A stretch of DNA of 58,055 nt from Acidimicrobiales bacterium. Its GTDB lineage: Bacteria; Actinomycetota; Actinomycetes; Mycobacteriales; QHCE01. The position numbers were made by a program, and so were the translations under genes. Below the pieces are notes generated by a model. It was not told the origin of the DNA and ran no database searches. It was given only the letters and a program-made list of their open reading frames with translations. The DNA is taken from positions 1 to 58,055 of the forward strand of contig QHCE01000016.1 of the NCBI GenBank assembly GCA_003243955.1, read 5' to 3'. Shown here piece by piece: positions 24,096 to 32,144 of this stretch; the stretch's first letter is position 1; each line of letters starts with the position of its first letter.

Positions 24096-25130
24096 AACCT
24101 GTGCCGTTGAGACAATGCTGCTCAACGGAATTAGGCGCGATCCGGCGATAGCGCCAGCCGCATGCTCCTGCGGCTCCCGAACATCGATCAGAATCGGCGC
24201 TGTCCCTTCAACCAGCTGCTGGCGCAGAGCTTTCACGCTGATTTCGTTTTCTTCATCCATGGAAAGAGTGTCCTCCAATTGGTTCCTGCCAAGGCCGCAG
24301 GAGCCGCCGCGTACGAGCGCGTAGCGAAGCGGAGCAGGTACGCAAGGCGACGAGAACGATGGCAGGGGCCGATTGGTGGACACTTTAAAGCGCAGCTTGC
24401 GAAAGCTCATATCCAGCCCATCAAAGACCAGCAACGTTCCCAGCTCGGGCGCACCGCAGCCGGTGAGCAGCTTGATGGTCTCGATCGCCATAATTGAACC
24501 GATCACCGCGCAGACCGGTCCGAGAACACCTCCATCTATGCAGGAAAGTGCCGCGTCCTGCGCCGGTTGCTCCGGATATAGATCGCGGTAGCGGGGGCCC
24601 CGACTAGCCCACGAGACACTGGTTTGACCTTGCCAGCGCAGTACCGAGCCCCATACGCACGGCGTGTCTAGCGCGGCCGCTGAGTCGTCGGCGCAGTAGT
24701 GCGTCGCGAAATTGTCGCTACCATCTACGATCACGTCGTGCCCGCGAAGTAGATCAGGGGCATTGGCCTCGTTCAGATGGACAGCGTGAGTCATCAGGCT
24801 TAGCTGGGGGTGAATCGCGAGCAGAGCGTCGGTGGCGCTGTCCACTTTGAGTCGTCCCGAGTCTGCGCTGCGGTGCAGCAGTTGCCGGTGCAGATTGGAT
24901 TCGGCCACGGTGTCAGCGTCGATGACCGTGAGTTGTCCCACGCCGGCAGCCGCAAGGTAACTCAGCACAGGGCTGCCTAGCCCGCCCGCCCCGATCACCG
25001 CAACGCGTGCGGCTTTAAGGCGGCGTTGCCCGGCCACACCGAGCTCTGGCACGCTGAGTTGACGAGCGAATCTGGTGAAATCAGCCGGGCTGAGCTCTTC
25101 GCCTTTTCCGGCTCTAGGTGGTAATTGCAC
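23847..25130 (-). CDS. moeB: MoeB/MoeZ-type adenylyltransferase fused to a rhodanese sulfurtransferase
   Basis: A 427-residue protein that adenylates the C-terminal Gly-Gly of MoaD (or ThiS-like carriers) and transfers sulfur to it. The N-terminal ThiF/MoeB domain (about 10-245) shows 'ARVAVIGAGGLGSPVLSYLAAAGVG', 'VIDADTVAESNLHRQLLHR', and 'CIDGGVLGPVCAVIGS'. The C-terminal rhodanese domain (about 300-427) has 'APILIDVREPQEHAAGAI' and the active-site loop 'YCEHGVRS'. Between them residues about 255-283 are encoded by a dispersed palindromic element (24285-24366), and the domain also holds an unusual Ala/Gln/Thr-rich insertion (STAQVSTAQPATTQVAAAQ). GTG 25130 has TACGGT 6 nt upstream, a leaderless pattern, and agrees with the normal N-terminus of MoeZ. 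Divergent from moaA. Confidence 0.92.
   Translation of the reverse strand: MQLPPRAGKGEELSPADFTRFARQLSVPELGVAGQRRLKAARVAVIGAGGLGSPVLSYLAAAGVGQLTVIDADTVAESNLHRQLLHRSADSGRLKVDSATDALLAIHPQLSLMTHAVHLNEANAPDLLRGHDVIVDGSDNFATHYCADDSAAALDTPCVWGSVLRWQGQTSVSWASRGPRYRDLYPEQPAQDAALSCIDGGVLGPVCAVIGSIMAIETIKLLTGCGAPELGTLLVFDGLDMSFRKLRFKVSTNRPLPSFSSPCVPAPLRYALVRGGSCGLGRNQLEDTLSMDEENEISVKALRQQLVEGTAPILIDVREPQEHAAGAIAGSRLIPLSSIVSTAQVSTAQPATTQVAAAQREHTDGENAHTEQRIAQLVAPLSTEQSAVLYCEHGVRSAHALALLRQYGFSHLRHLEGGYAAWRGGAA
24285..24366 (-). repeat. Dispersed palindromic element, copy A (inside moeB)
   Basis: Terminal inverted repeats CCTGCC (24285-24290) and GGCAGG (24361-24366). On the minus strand it contains GTTCTCGTCGCCTTGCGT, a variable hairpin (GCGTAC..GTACGC), and then GCGGCGGCTCCTGCGGCC. 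The outer blocks are shared with copies at 38876-38926, 38957-39013 and 48599-48694. Against the rplK-rplA copy the 3' 29 nt are identical. It is translated as part of the moeB linker. Confidence 0.85.
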
Positions 25131-25253
25131 GTCTTCACCGTATCCGGCCCGGAAATGAGTGGCCGACGATTGCTGAGTAAATGTACGCTGGATGCGCTGC
25201 GCCGAACCTACTCCTTGGCGTTTTCCCGGAAAACGTCTCCGATGGAAGAGCCG

Positions 25254-25267
25254 TATGCTTGCTGGTA
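25254..25267 (+). promoter_or_regulatory. Putative leaderless moaA promoter -10
   Basis: TATGCT at 25254-25259 is followed 7 nt later by ATG 25267. No ribosome-binding site is present. It supports the moaA start chosen. Confidence 0.55.
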
Positions 25268-26322
25268 TGTCGGTTTCGCTAGGGTTCCCCGCGGTTCGTA
25301 GCGCGGGTGTAACCGTCCCACGGCCCAGCGTTTCTGCGTTGACCGACCAGTTTGGCCGGGTGGCCACCGACCTGCGGGTTTCGCTGACCGACCGGTGCAA
25401 CCTGCGCTGTACCTACTGCATGCCTGAAGTTGGTCTGGAATGGTTACCACAAGGCGCACTGCTCACTGGTGATGAGTTGGTTCGCTTGGTATCAATAGCA
25501 GTCACGCAGCTGGGTGTGGAGCAGGTCAGATTCACCGGCGGGGAGCCGTTGCTTCGCCGCGACCTGGTCGATATTGTCGCCGGCTGCGCGGCGTTGGTAC
25601 CGCGCCCAGAGATCGCGATGACGACCAACGGTATCGGTTTAGCTAGCCGGGCTGTCGCGCTTGCCCAAGCCGGCCTGGATCGGCTCAACGTGTCGCTGGA
25701 CACGTTGGATGCACAGACTTTCGCCGCTATCGCCCATCGGGATCTACTGCATCGCACGATGGAAGGCGTCGCCGCGGCCACTGCTGTCGGCATCGGACCG
25801 ATCAAAATTAACGCTGTGCTGCTGCGGGGAGTAAACGACACTCAGGCCTCACAGCTGTTGGCTTGGGCGTTGGAAAACGGGCATGAGCTGCGCTTCATCG
25901 AGCAGATGCCGTTGGACGCGCAGCACGGCTGGGACCGCTCGACCATGGTGACCGCCGAGCGAATCCGCGAGCTGCTGTCCCAACAGTTCCTGCTCACACC
26001 GGATGATCGACCTCGAAACGGCGCGCCGGCCCAGCGCTGGCTCGTGGATGGCGGTCCGGCGACGGTAGGAATTATCGGCTCGGTAACGGAACCGTTCTGT
26101 TCCGACTGCCGACGGACACGGCTCACGGCCGACGGCCAGGTGCGAAACTGCTTGTTCGCACATTCCGAAACTGACCTGCGTACTCCGATGCGCGCCGGGG
26201 CCAGCGACGAGGAATTAGCTCAGTTGTGGCGGAATGAAATGTGGGTGAAAGCGGCGGGTCACGGCATGGGCGCACCCGATTTTCGCCAACCAGACCGCCC
26301 CATGAGTGCGATAGGAGGCTAG
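25267..26322 (+). CDS. moaA: GTP 3',8-cyclase MoaA (molybdenum cofactor biosynthesis)
   Basis: Radical SAM enzyme that catalyses the first step of Moco synthesis, converting GTP to 3',8-cH2GTP. The 351-residue product has both iron-sulfur clusters: the N-terminal CxxxCxxC in 'TDRCNLRCTYCMP' (about 44-56) and the C-terminal cysteines in 'PFCSDCRRTRLTADGQVRNC'. 'FTGGEPLLRRDL' and the catalytic C-terminal Gly-Gly (SAIGG) are present. The start at ATG 25267 is set by the leaderless promoter; an open frame runs back to 25192 but overlaps the divergent moeB upstream region. moaD follows after 3 nt, with its ribosome-binding site inside the last moaA codons. Confidence 0.96.
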   Translation: MSVSLGFPAVRSAGVTVPRPSVSALTDQFGRVATDLRVSLTDRCNLRCTYCMPEVGLEWLPQGALLTGDELVRLVSIAVTQLGVEQVRFTGGEPLLRRDLVDIVAGCAALVPRPEIAMTTNGIGLASRAVALAQAGLDRLNVSLDTLDAQTFAAIAHRDLLHRTMEGVAAATAVGIGPIKINAVLLRGVNDTQASQLLAWALENGHELRFIEQMPLDAQHGWDRSTMVTAERIRELLSQQFLLTPDDRPRNGAPAQRWLVDGGPATVGIIGSVTEPFCSDCRRTRLTADGQVRNCLFAHSETDLRTPMRAGASDEELAQLWRNEMWVKAAGHGMGAPDFRQPDRPMSAIGG

Positions 26323-26325
26323 ATC

Positions 26326-26586
26326 TTGAGTGTGACCATTCGCTACTTTGCCGGAGCCCGGCACGCCGCCGGTACTGAGGAAGAGCAGTGGCCAATCGCT
26401 GAAGCACTGGCCTTAGCCCAGCTTGTGATCCAGCTCGGTGATGCCCAACAGGCTCAGCGTCCGGAGCTGGCTTCGGTATTGGCGCGCTGCAGCTTCCTGG
26501 TGAATGAAACCGCGGTCACTGACAAAAATCAGCTGGTGGTTGACGGCGACACCGTCGATGCCCTTCCTCCCTTTGCGGGAGGATGA
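26326..26586 (+). CDS. moaD: MoaD/ThiS-family sulfur carrier (molybdopterin synthase small subunit)
   Basis: An 86-residue ubiquitin-like protein beginning 'VTIRYFAGARHAAGTEEEQW' and ending 'VDALPPFAGG'. The C-terminal Gly-Gly is the site of adenylation by MoeB and thiocarboxylation. As a small subunit it would donate sulfur to MoaE, which is not in this window. TTG 26326 has AGGAGG 7 nt upstream (in the moaA C-terminal codons); GTG 26332 is possible. It forms an operon with moaA. Confidence 0.92.
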   Translation: MSVTIRYFAGARHAAGTEEEQWPIAEALALAQLVIQLGDAQQAQRPELASVLARCSFLVNETAVTDKNQLVVDGDTVDALPPFAGG

Positions 26587-26714
26587 TATAGGTGCTCCGA
26601 AACTGCTAAAAAATATCCGGCATTCTTTTTTGGTTTAGCCCAAGGAGGTCTTACCTAAGGTTGTCCGTGGCCAGTGCTGCTTCAGCAACATCGCCGAACG
26701 GGATCGGGGCTTAT

Positions 26715-27347
26715 CTACTTGTCGGTGATGAAAGGCGCTTGACCGATGCGGGTGGTGTCGGTCGCCTGTTGGAGGAAGTAGGCGGCCGCATTGGCACGTG
26801 AGAGGCGGATGCCACCCTTGGCGCCGATTGTGCGCACGTTGATCCGCTCGGTGCGGGGGCCGTTAGTCAGCATGGGGACGCGGACCAGAGTCCACTGCAG
26901 GCCGGAGTTCCGGACGATCTGCCCGATCTGAACGAGGGTGTTGTAGGCGACTGGCTGGAACTTGGCGATGAACTTGACCGCTAGAGAGATCTTAAGCTCC
27001 CTGCGGTCTGTGGGGTCAGCGTTGCTGGCGGTGCCCAGAGCCACCAGACGACCGACGCCGTGGGTTTTCATCGCGGCGACGATGTTGCGGTAGCCCTCCA
27101 CGAGTGGAGGGCTGTCTGCCGCGGCGGTGCTGGGGCCCAGCAGGCTCAGGACCGCGTCGGAGCCCTGGACGGCCTTAGTAATCGCTTCACTGTCGCGGAG
27201 TTGGCCTTCCACGACAGTGAGCCGGTTGTGCTCAGGCAGCTTGCCGGGGGTACGAGCGAACGCGGTGACATTGTGGCCACTGGATAGTGCCTGTTCTAAC
27301 AGGAGCTGCCCAGCGGGGCCGGTACCGCCGAAGATGCTGATATGCAC
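26715..27347 (-). CDS. NAD(P)-binding NmrA/SDR-like protein
   Basis: A 210-residue Rossmann-fold protein. The dinucleotide-binding motif 'IFGGTGPAGQLLLEQAL' lies at the N-terminus, followed by 'VEGQLRDSEAITKAVQGSDAVLSLLG' and 'LRVxVRNSGLQWTLVRVPML'-type sequence near the C-terminus. It belongs to the atypical SDR/NmrA-like group (NAD(P)H-binding), whose members are redox sensors or reductases; the substrate is unknown. GTG 27347 has GAGGA 8 nt upstream; a TTG at 27362 is possible. It stands alone, converging on moaD. Confidence 0.85.
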   Translation of the reverse strand: MHISIFGGTGPAGQLLLEQALSSGHNVTAFARTPGKLPEHNRLTVVEGQLRDSEAITKAVQGSDAVLSLLGPSTAAADSPPLVEGYRNIVAAMKTHGVGRLVALGTASNADPTDRRELKISLAVKFIAKFQPVAYNTLVQIGQIVRNSGLQWTLVRVPMLTNGPRTERINVRTIGAKGGIRLSRANAAAYFLQQATDTTRIGQAPFITDK

Positions 27348-27730
27348 GGGTTGGATCCTCAAGTGATCGGGAGCGACGGGCAGAAGGATGCGGAGTCACA
27401 GGGAGTACGAGCCGAAGCGACTCCCCGCCCCAGCGGAAGCCGAGTTCTTTCTCATGTCTCGAGCGTAACAGGGAGATGAGGAATGCCTCCGGGTTATTAT
27501 CGCGGGGCATGGCAACTCGTACTCCGCCTCCTACGCTCTTGGTCAGCCGTTACGGCTGGACTCGCGGCGCAACCACGGTGCACTCCGGACGTTGCCGGCA
27601 CCTGGCTCCCCGGCCAGACTACGACGTCATAGTCTGGCTCGACGGAACCGGAACTTGCTCGGGGTGGCCCACTGGTCAAGGTGAGAACTATCTAGGAAAT
27701 CGTTGGCCTAAGTTGTGCCGAAGCCCTGCG
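27348..27730. other. Intergenic region with one strong inverted repeat and no convincing gene
   Basis: The frames here have no recognisable protein content. The only clear structure is the inverted repeat at 27613-27638. Both flanking genes are on the minus strand, so the segment separates the peroxiredoxin terminus from the upstream region of the NAD(P)-binding gene. Confidence 0.6.
27613..27638. repeat. Inverted repeat with 9-bp arms
   Basis: GCCAGACTA (27613-27621) and TAGTCTGGC (27630-27638) are separated by CGACGTCA. The central GACGTC is itself a palindrome. There is no T-run on either side, so it is more likely an operator or recombination-type site than an intrinsic terminator. Confidence 0.6.
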
Positions 27731-28213
27731 TTATCTGTCCTCGACCCCTAGCGTTTTCCGTAGCTTGGCGACGTGACCGGTGGCCTTGACGTTGTACATG
27801 GCGTGAATGGTCTTCCCGTCGGCGTCGATCACGAACGTGGATCGAATCACGCCCATGCTGATCCGCCCGTAGGAGTTCTTCTCGCCGTAGGCTCCGTATG
27901 CGCGCAGTGTGGTCTTATCCGGGTCTGATAGCAGCGGAAATGTGATCTGCTCCTTCGCGCGGAATTGTGCGAGTTTTTCCGGAGAGTCCGGCGAGAGACC
28001 GATCACGTGGTAGCCACCTTCGGCCAGCGAATCGAGAGAATCGCGGAAGTCGCAGGCTTGCATAGTGCAACCGGGCGTCATCGCCGCCGGATAGACGTAC
28101 AGCACTACCTTGAGTCCGCGAAAGTCGCTGAGCTTAACTCGGGCGCCGGTATCATTGCCGAGATTGAAGTCGGGGGCTTTGTCGCCGGTTGCGAGACGAA
28201 TCGTGTCGACCAT
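27731..28213 (-). CDS. bcp: Thioredoxin-dependent peroxiredoxin, Bcp/PrxQ type
   Basis: A 160-residue peroxide-reducing enzyme of the cytosol. The N-terminal 'LATGDKAPDFNL' and 'VVLYVYPAAMTPGCTMQACDFRD' hold the peroxidatic Cys and, five residues later, the resolving Cys, the PrxQ/Bcp arrangement. Typical members read YPKxxTPGCT, so the 'YPAAMTPGCT' here is a mild variation. 'VIGLSPDSPEKLAQF' and 'LLSDPDKTTLRAYGAYGEK' are standard. ATG 28213 follows a TAAAGT box by 6 nt, again leaderless-like. Confidence 0.95.
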   Translation of the reverse strand: MVDTIRLATGDKAPDFNLGNDTGARVKLSDFRGLKVVLYVYPAAMTPGCTMQACDFRDSLDSLAEGGYHVIGLSPDSPEKLAQFRAKEQITFPLLSDPDKTTLRAYGAYGEKNSYGRISMGVIRSTFVIDADGKTIHAMYNVKATGHVAKLRKTLGVEDR

Positions 28214-28241
28214 ACAGTCACTTTACCGGTGCGGCCGAGAT

Positions 28242-28790
28242 TTATGCCTCTGACCTTGAAGCCTCGTGGAAAAAAGCGCCAGCGCCGCTTCCACTACGAT
28301 TAATCCCACCGTGGCCGGCGCGGTAAATGTACACGTCCATGGGTCGGCCAACCACGATAGTGCGACCGTCCGGTGAAAAACCTACAACCCGAACCTCTTC
28401 GCCGCTGCACAACAACATTCGCTCAAGCCCTCCGGCCTTGACCACAGCTGCACACTCTTGTGTCACGGATAGGCTCCACTCACCGTATGTGGTGGGGAGG
28501 GCGCCTCCTGCCAAGCCGGAAACCGGAATCCACGTTGGCTGACCGGGAGTCAAAGCCAGACAGGCGCGGTTATCCTCGTCGAACCAGTCTGAGCGATTCT
28601 CGCTCCGGTCACGGGCAACACGGGCGCCGGTGAACACGTCGTACTCGCCACGGCCCTGATGGCTAACGATGAGCAGGCGGCGTGAGTCTGGGAGAAAGCC
28701 GAGCTCGGTGAGTCCGCCAATAGCGTGCACTGCGACTAGCACCCATGGATCTGAACTTTCCCGGGCATTATCTCGGACCGCTTTGGTCAC
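28242..28790 (-). CDS. Conserved hypothetical protein coupled to a VOC protein
   Basis: A 182-residue protein that I cannot assign. It contains beta-propeller-like phrases, 'LTELGFLPDSRRLLIVSHQGRGEYDVFTGARVARD' and 'VVGFSPDGRTIVVGRPMDVYIYR', which resemble WD40/YVTN-type blade sequences, and a Trp-rich middle ('RNDWFDEDNRACLALTPGQPTWIPV'-like). It lacks a signal peptide or membrane helix. GTG 28790 overlaps the VOC stop codon (GTGA), so translation is coupled. A longer open frame to 28868 lies within the VOC gene and is disregarded. Confidence 0.75.
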   Translation of the reverse strand: MTKAVRDNARESSDPWVLVAVHAIGGLTELGFLPDSRRLLIVSHQGRGEYDVFTGARVARDRSENRSDWFDEDNRACLALTPGQPTWIPVSGLAGGALPTTYGEWSLSVTQECAAVVKAGGLERMLLCSGEEVRVVGFSPDGRTIVVGRPMDVYIYRAGHGGINRSGSGAGAFFHEASRSEA

Positions 28791-29152
28791 CGCGAGTCCA
28801 GCGGTTGTTGACCAATACAAAATTCGTTGCCTTCGGGGTCGGTGAGCACGGTCCACTCCGCCCCCCACTCGTTGTGATCGGAGTGTTGAGTAGCTCCGAG
28901 TCCGATGATGCGGGTTGCTTCGGCCTCGCGGTCGGCTGCGGTGAGATCAATGTGCAGGCGGTTCTTAGAGGTTTTCGGTTCGGGAACCTTGATGAAAAAC
29001 CAAGACGGCTTCTCGGCCACATGGTTGTCGATGGAGGCGAAGAACTCGCTTGCCCCTTCATCGACTGGGGTTTCCAATACTGACGACCAGAATCCGGCGA
29101 CGCGCTGCGGGTCAGCGCAGTCAAACGTTACGTGCGCGAGAGTGACAGGCAT
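28787..29152 (-). CDS. VOC superfamily (glyoxalase-like) protein
   Basis: A 121-residue protein with one vicinal-oxygen-chelate fold: 'VTLAHVTFDCADPQRVAGFWSSVLETPVDEG' at the start, 'SKNRLHIDLTAADREAEATRIIGLGAT' in the middle, and 'WTVLTDPEGNEFCI' at the end. Conserved His and Glu positions of the fold are visible (H7, H72, E110). Members are metal-dependent lyases, dioxygenases or resistance proteins; no substrate can be inferred. TAAACT (minus strand, 29164-29159) lies 6 nt before ATG 29152, a leaderless pattern. First gene of a two-gene operon. Confidence 0.9.
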   Translation of the reverse strand: MPVTLAHVTFDCADPQRVAGFWSSVLETPVDEGASEFFASIDNHVAEKPSWFFIKVPEPKTSKNRLHIDLTAADREAEATRIIGLGATQHSDHNEWGAEWTVLTDPEGNEFCIGQQPLDSR

Positions 29153-29224
29153 GAGGGTAGTTTAGCGCCAGCCCGTCTCTAGAAACGCAATTTAGCCATT
29201 TCTAAGACCTCAGAATCTTCGCTG

Positions 29225-29305
29225 CTAGAGTCCCCCACCGCGTTCGCACCGGATGTGGTCAATTGCTGCGACAACATCGCCGTCCAGGCTCAGTGTCGTA
29301 CGCAT
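29225..29305 (-). pseudogene. Remnant of a VapB/RHH-type antitoxin gene
   Basis: A 26-codon frame from ATG 29305 reads 'MRTTLSLDGDVVAAIDHIRC', the first part of a ribbon-helix-helix antitoxin, and stops at TAG (29227-29225). Its promoter looks intact: TAAACT ends 6 nt before the ATG, exactly as for the VOC gene 150 bp away. No toxin frame follows. It is too short for the usual search and probably a decayed antitoxin, or less likely an expressed micropeptide. Confidence 0.5.
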
Positions 29306-29400
29306 GCACCTAGTTTAACGTCGTGATGTATCAGCACAAGTCTAGTTCGTCGGTGCCATTAGGAGCGAGTCCAGCTGGAGCGGAGTCGGCAGCTCCAGCT

Positions 29401-29414
29401 TAGAATTCCGGGCA
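29401..29414 (+). promoter_or_regulatory. Putative leaderless promoter of the SolA-like gene
   Basis: TAGAAT at 29401-29406 precedes ATG 29414 by 7 nt. No ribosome-binding site. Confidence 0.55.
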
Positions 29415-30595
29415 TGGATCACTGTGACGTCATAGTCGTGGGCCTGGGCGCTATGGGCAGTGCGACTACCTATCAGCTCGCCAAGCGCGGCGCGCGAGTA
29501 GTAGGCATTGACCGATTCTCGCCACCACACGTGTTTGGTTCAAGCCACGGAGATACCCGCGTAACCCGGCACGCCATCGGCGAGGGTTCAGCGTACGTCC
29601 CGCTGGTGCTTCGGTCCCATGAACTATGGCGAGAAATCGAGGCCGAGACTGGAGCGGAACTGTTGACAGTAAACGGCTGCTTGGTCATGTCCGAGTCTTC
29701 TTCTACGCACAGCCATGCCAGCGACTTTCTCGCAACCACCGTGGCTTCCGCTAAGCAGTACGGCATCGAACATGAGATGCTGGACGTTGCTGAGGTTCGA
29801 CGCAGATTCCCCCAGTTTCAGCTGACCGGAGGGCAGCCGGCGTATTACGAACCGGGGGCTGGCTTTCTCCGGCCGGAGAAAGCAATTGAGGCGCAGCTGC
29901 AACTCGCGCAGCGATACGGCGCGACTCTCCGCCGCAATGAGCGGGTGCTCTCGGTGAAATTCTCGGGCAGCGGCGTCACTGTGACTACTACTCAGGGTCA
30001 ATACGGAGCCGATCAGGTTGTAATCGCCGCCGGTCCTTGGCTATCGGAGCTCCTCGAGCCAGAATTCGCTCGGCTCTTCACCGTCTATCGGCAGCTGTTG
30101 CACTGGTTTGATATTGATGGTCCGCTTGAGCCGATGACGCCAGAACATTTACCGGTATTCATCTGGCAGCTGGGATCGCGAACCAACGGTATATTTTATG
30201 GTTTCCCGGCGATAAATGGTCCTGGGGGCGGCTTAAAGGTGGCCACAGAGCAGTATGAAACTCACACTGAGCCCGACACCGCGCAACGAGAGGTCGCCGA
30301 GTTTGAGGTGGCGGAAATGTATGACACATACATACGAGGTCGTTTACCGGCTTTGACTTCCCGGGCAGTGAAAAGTACCGCATGCTTGTACACTGTCACT
30401 CGCGATTTCGAGTTTGTGATCGATCGCCACCCGGAGCGGCACAATCTGATCATCTGCTCACCGTGCTCCGGTCACGGCTTCAAACATTCCGCTGCTATAG
30501 GCGAGGTAGTAGCGCAGATGGCAATCGACGGCGCTACCGCGATCAACGTTGAACCGTTCTCGCTGCGGCGCTTCTTTGAGCTCGGTACGCCGTGA
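29414..30595 (+). CDS. solA: N-methyl-tryptophan oxidase/monomeric sarcosine oxidase family (SolA-like)
   Basis: A 393-residue FAD-dependent amine oxidase. The FAD motif 'DVIVVGLGAMGSATTYQLAKRGARVVGID' is at 5-33. 'SSHGDTRVTRHA' (about 43-54) is the family hallmark. 'YYEPGAGFLRPEKAI' and the C-terminal 'CSPCSGHGFKHSAAIGEVVAQM' contain the cysteine that binds FAD covalently in this family (in SPCSGHGFK). It demethylates N-methyl amino acids with O2, giving formaldehyde and H2O2. Length and motif order are normal. It converges on the thiamine operon. Confidence 0.92.
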   Translation: MDHCDVIVVGLGAMGSATTYQLAKRGARVVGIDRFSPPHVFGSSHGDTRVTRHAIGEGSAYVPLVLRSHELWREIEAETGAELLTVNGCLVMSESSSTHSHASDFLATTVASAKQYGIEHEMLDVAEVRRRFPQFQLTGGQPAYYEPGAGFLRPEKAIEAQLQLAQRYGATLRRNERVLSVKFSGSGVTVTTTQGQYGADQVVIAAGPWLSELLEPEFARLFTVYRQLLHWFDIDGPLEPMTPEHLPVFIWQLGSRTNGIFYGFPAINGPGGGLKVATEQYETHTEPDTAQREVAEFEVAEMYDTYIRGRLPALTSRAVKSTACLYTVTRDFEFVIDRHPERHNLIICSPCSGHGFKHSAAIGEVVAQMAIDGATAINVEPFSLRRFFELGTP

Positions 30596-30699
30596 TCCAG
30601 GCCATGGATTTGTAGCAGTTGCGCTGCTGCAACCCGGGGGGTTCGTGTATTCAGCCGGCGCTGCCGCCGCGAAGCTTGGGGACCCCGACGCTGGTGGCT

Positions 30700-31509
30700 C
30701 TACGCCTTGCCCCACCACTGGTGGAAGTGCTGGACGGGTCCGTGGCCTTCGCCCACACTGAGCTGGTCTGCCGCGAGCAACGCACCGGTGAGGTAGGCCT
30801 TGGCGTCGCTTGCCGCCTCTAGCCAGCTGTCTCGCTGCGGCCGTAGCGCTGCGATTGCCGAGGACAACGTGCACCCGGTCCCGTGCGTGTTGCGAGTGGG
30901 CACCCGTGCTCCGGATAGCCACTGCCTCCCGCCGCACCACACCAACACGTCGTTGCTGGTACTCCCTGAAAGATGGCCGCCTTTGACCAGCACCTGTGGC
31001 GTGCCCAGTTCGAGCAGGCGCTGAGCCTGCTCGCTCAGCGCCTGCTCGTCGGTTGCTTCGGCTTCCCCCAACAGGTCAGCTGCCTCAGGCAGGTTCGGAG
31101 TGATCAGGTCTACCCGTGGCAGTAGCAGCTCACGAAGCGCAGCGACGGCGTCGGGAGCAAGCAGCCGATCACCGCTCTTGGCCACCATTACCGGATCGAG
31201 CACCGCGTAACCAACGTTGTATCGCTGCAACACCGCGGCGACCGCCTCGATCACCGCGGTGTTAGCGAGCATGCCGATTTTCACCGCGTCCACGTGCACA
31301 TCCCCGAGCAGCGTCTCCAACTGTGCCGTCACGAAGCTGGCGGGCACGTCGTGTATCGCGGTAACTCCGGTGGTGGTCTGGGCTACCAGAGCCGTAACTA
31401 CCGCCATCCCGTAGCTGCCTAGTGCGGAAAACGTTTTTAGGTCAGCCTGGATCCCGGCCCCACCGCTGGGATCGGTCCCCGCGATCGAGAGCACATTCCT
31501 GATCGGCAC
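30700..31509 (-). CDS. thiD: Hydroxymethylpyrimidine (phosphate) kinase ThiD
   Basis: A 269-residue ribokinase-family enzyme that phosphorylates HMP and HMP-P for thiamine synthesis. The N-terminal '[21 protein letters not shown]', '[15 protein letters not shown]', '[14 protein letters not shown]' and the anion-hole '[15 protein letters not shown]' are all present. GTG start at 31509 overlaps the thiE stop by one base (TAGTG). Last gene of thiM-thiE-thiD. Confidence 0.96.
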   Translation of the reverse strand: MPIRNVLSIAGTDPSGGAGIQADLKTFSALGSYGMAVVTALVAQTTTGVTAIHDVPASFVTAQLETLLGDVHVDAVKIGMLANTAVIEAVAAVLQRYNVGYAVLDPVMVAKSGDRLLAPDAVAALRELLLPRVDLITPNLPEAADLLGEAEATDEQALSEQAQRLLELGTPQVLVKGGHLSGSTSNDVLVWCGGRQWLSGARVPTRNTHGTGCTLSSAIAALRPQRDSWLEAASDAKAYLTGALLAADQLSVGEGHGPVQHFHQWWGKA

Positions 31510-32144
31510 TAGTTCTCACCTGACATCAGCGTCACCGCGACGGCCTGCGGATCTGCCGCGGTGCAAATGGCAGAAACCACGGCCACTCCGCTTACGCCGG
31601 TAGCGCGTACCGCCGCCACGTTGTCCGGCTTGATGCCGCCGATAGCTACCGTAGGTACGCTGCTCATTCCGCGGAGCTTCGCCATCTCAGCGATACCGAC
31701 CGGCGTAGCCGCATGTGGTTTGGTCTGGGTGAAAAACACCGGCCCGATCCCGATATAGCTCACTGTACCCACCGGCAGCGCATTCACCTGGGCAATCTGC
31801 TCAGCACGTGATGTCGACAGCCCGATGAGGAAGTCCGCTCCGGCGAGCTCACGCGCCCTCGTCACTGGGAGGTCGGTCTGCCCAAGGTGGACCCCTGCCG
31901 CCCCGGCCGCGAGCGCCACATCAATGCGGTCGTTCACGATCATCGGCACGCCTGTGCCCTTGAGCGCGGCAACCAGCTCAAGGGTCATCTCATAAAGCGC
32001 CCGAGCGCTGGCGATGTGATCGCGCAGCTGCACTAGCGTGACGCCTCCCGCCACCGCGGCGCGCACCGTGGCGGTCACGCCACGTTTTCCGCACATCTGG
32101 GTGTCGGTGACTAGGTACAATGCGGGATTCAGCGGCAGATTCAT
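31509..32144 (-). CDS. thiE: Thiamine-phosphate synthase ThiE
   Basis: A 211-residue TIM-barrel enzyme that joins HMP-PP and thiazole phosphate into thiamine phosphate. Motifs include 'LYLVTDTQMCG', 'GGVTLVQLRDH', 'VPMIVNDRIDVALAAGAAGVHLGQTDLP', and 'GPVFFTQTK' with 'AIGGIKPDNVAAVRATGVSGVAVVSAI' at the phosphate site. It overlaps thiM by 4 nt (ATGA) and thiD by 1 nt, so translation is coupled. Confidence 0.96.
   Translation of the reverse strand: MNLPLNPALYLVTDTQMCGKRGVTATVRAAVAGGVTLVQLRDHIASARALYEMTLELVAALKGTGVPMIVNDRIDVALAAGAAGVHLGQTDLPVTRARELAGADFLIGLSTSRAEQIAQVNALPVGTVSYIGIGPVFFTQTKPHAATPVGIAEMAKLRGMSSVPTVAIGGIKPDNVAAVRATGVSGVAVVSAICTAADPQAVAVTLMSGEN

Noticed and set aside
24247-24497. 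Plus-strand frames across the repeat in moeB
   Set aside because: They are antisense to a conserved adenylyltransferase-rhodanese protein and have no independent support.
26587-26714. Moco riboswitch or small gene after moaD
   Set aside because: The region lies downstream of the Moco genes, is short, and shows neither conserved Moco-riboswitch helices nor an open frame of note.
27476-27751. Plus-strand frame of 91 codons between the SDR-like gene and bcp
   Set aside because: No motif, an irregular composition, and a 3' end that overlaps bcp.
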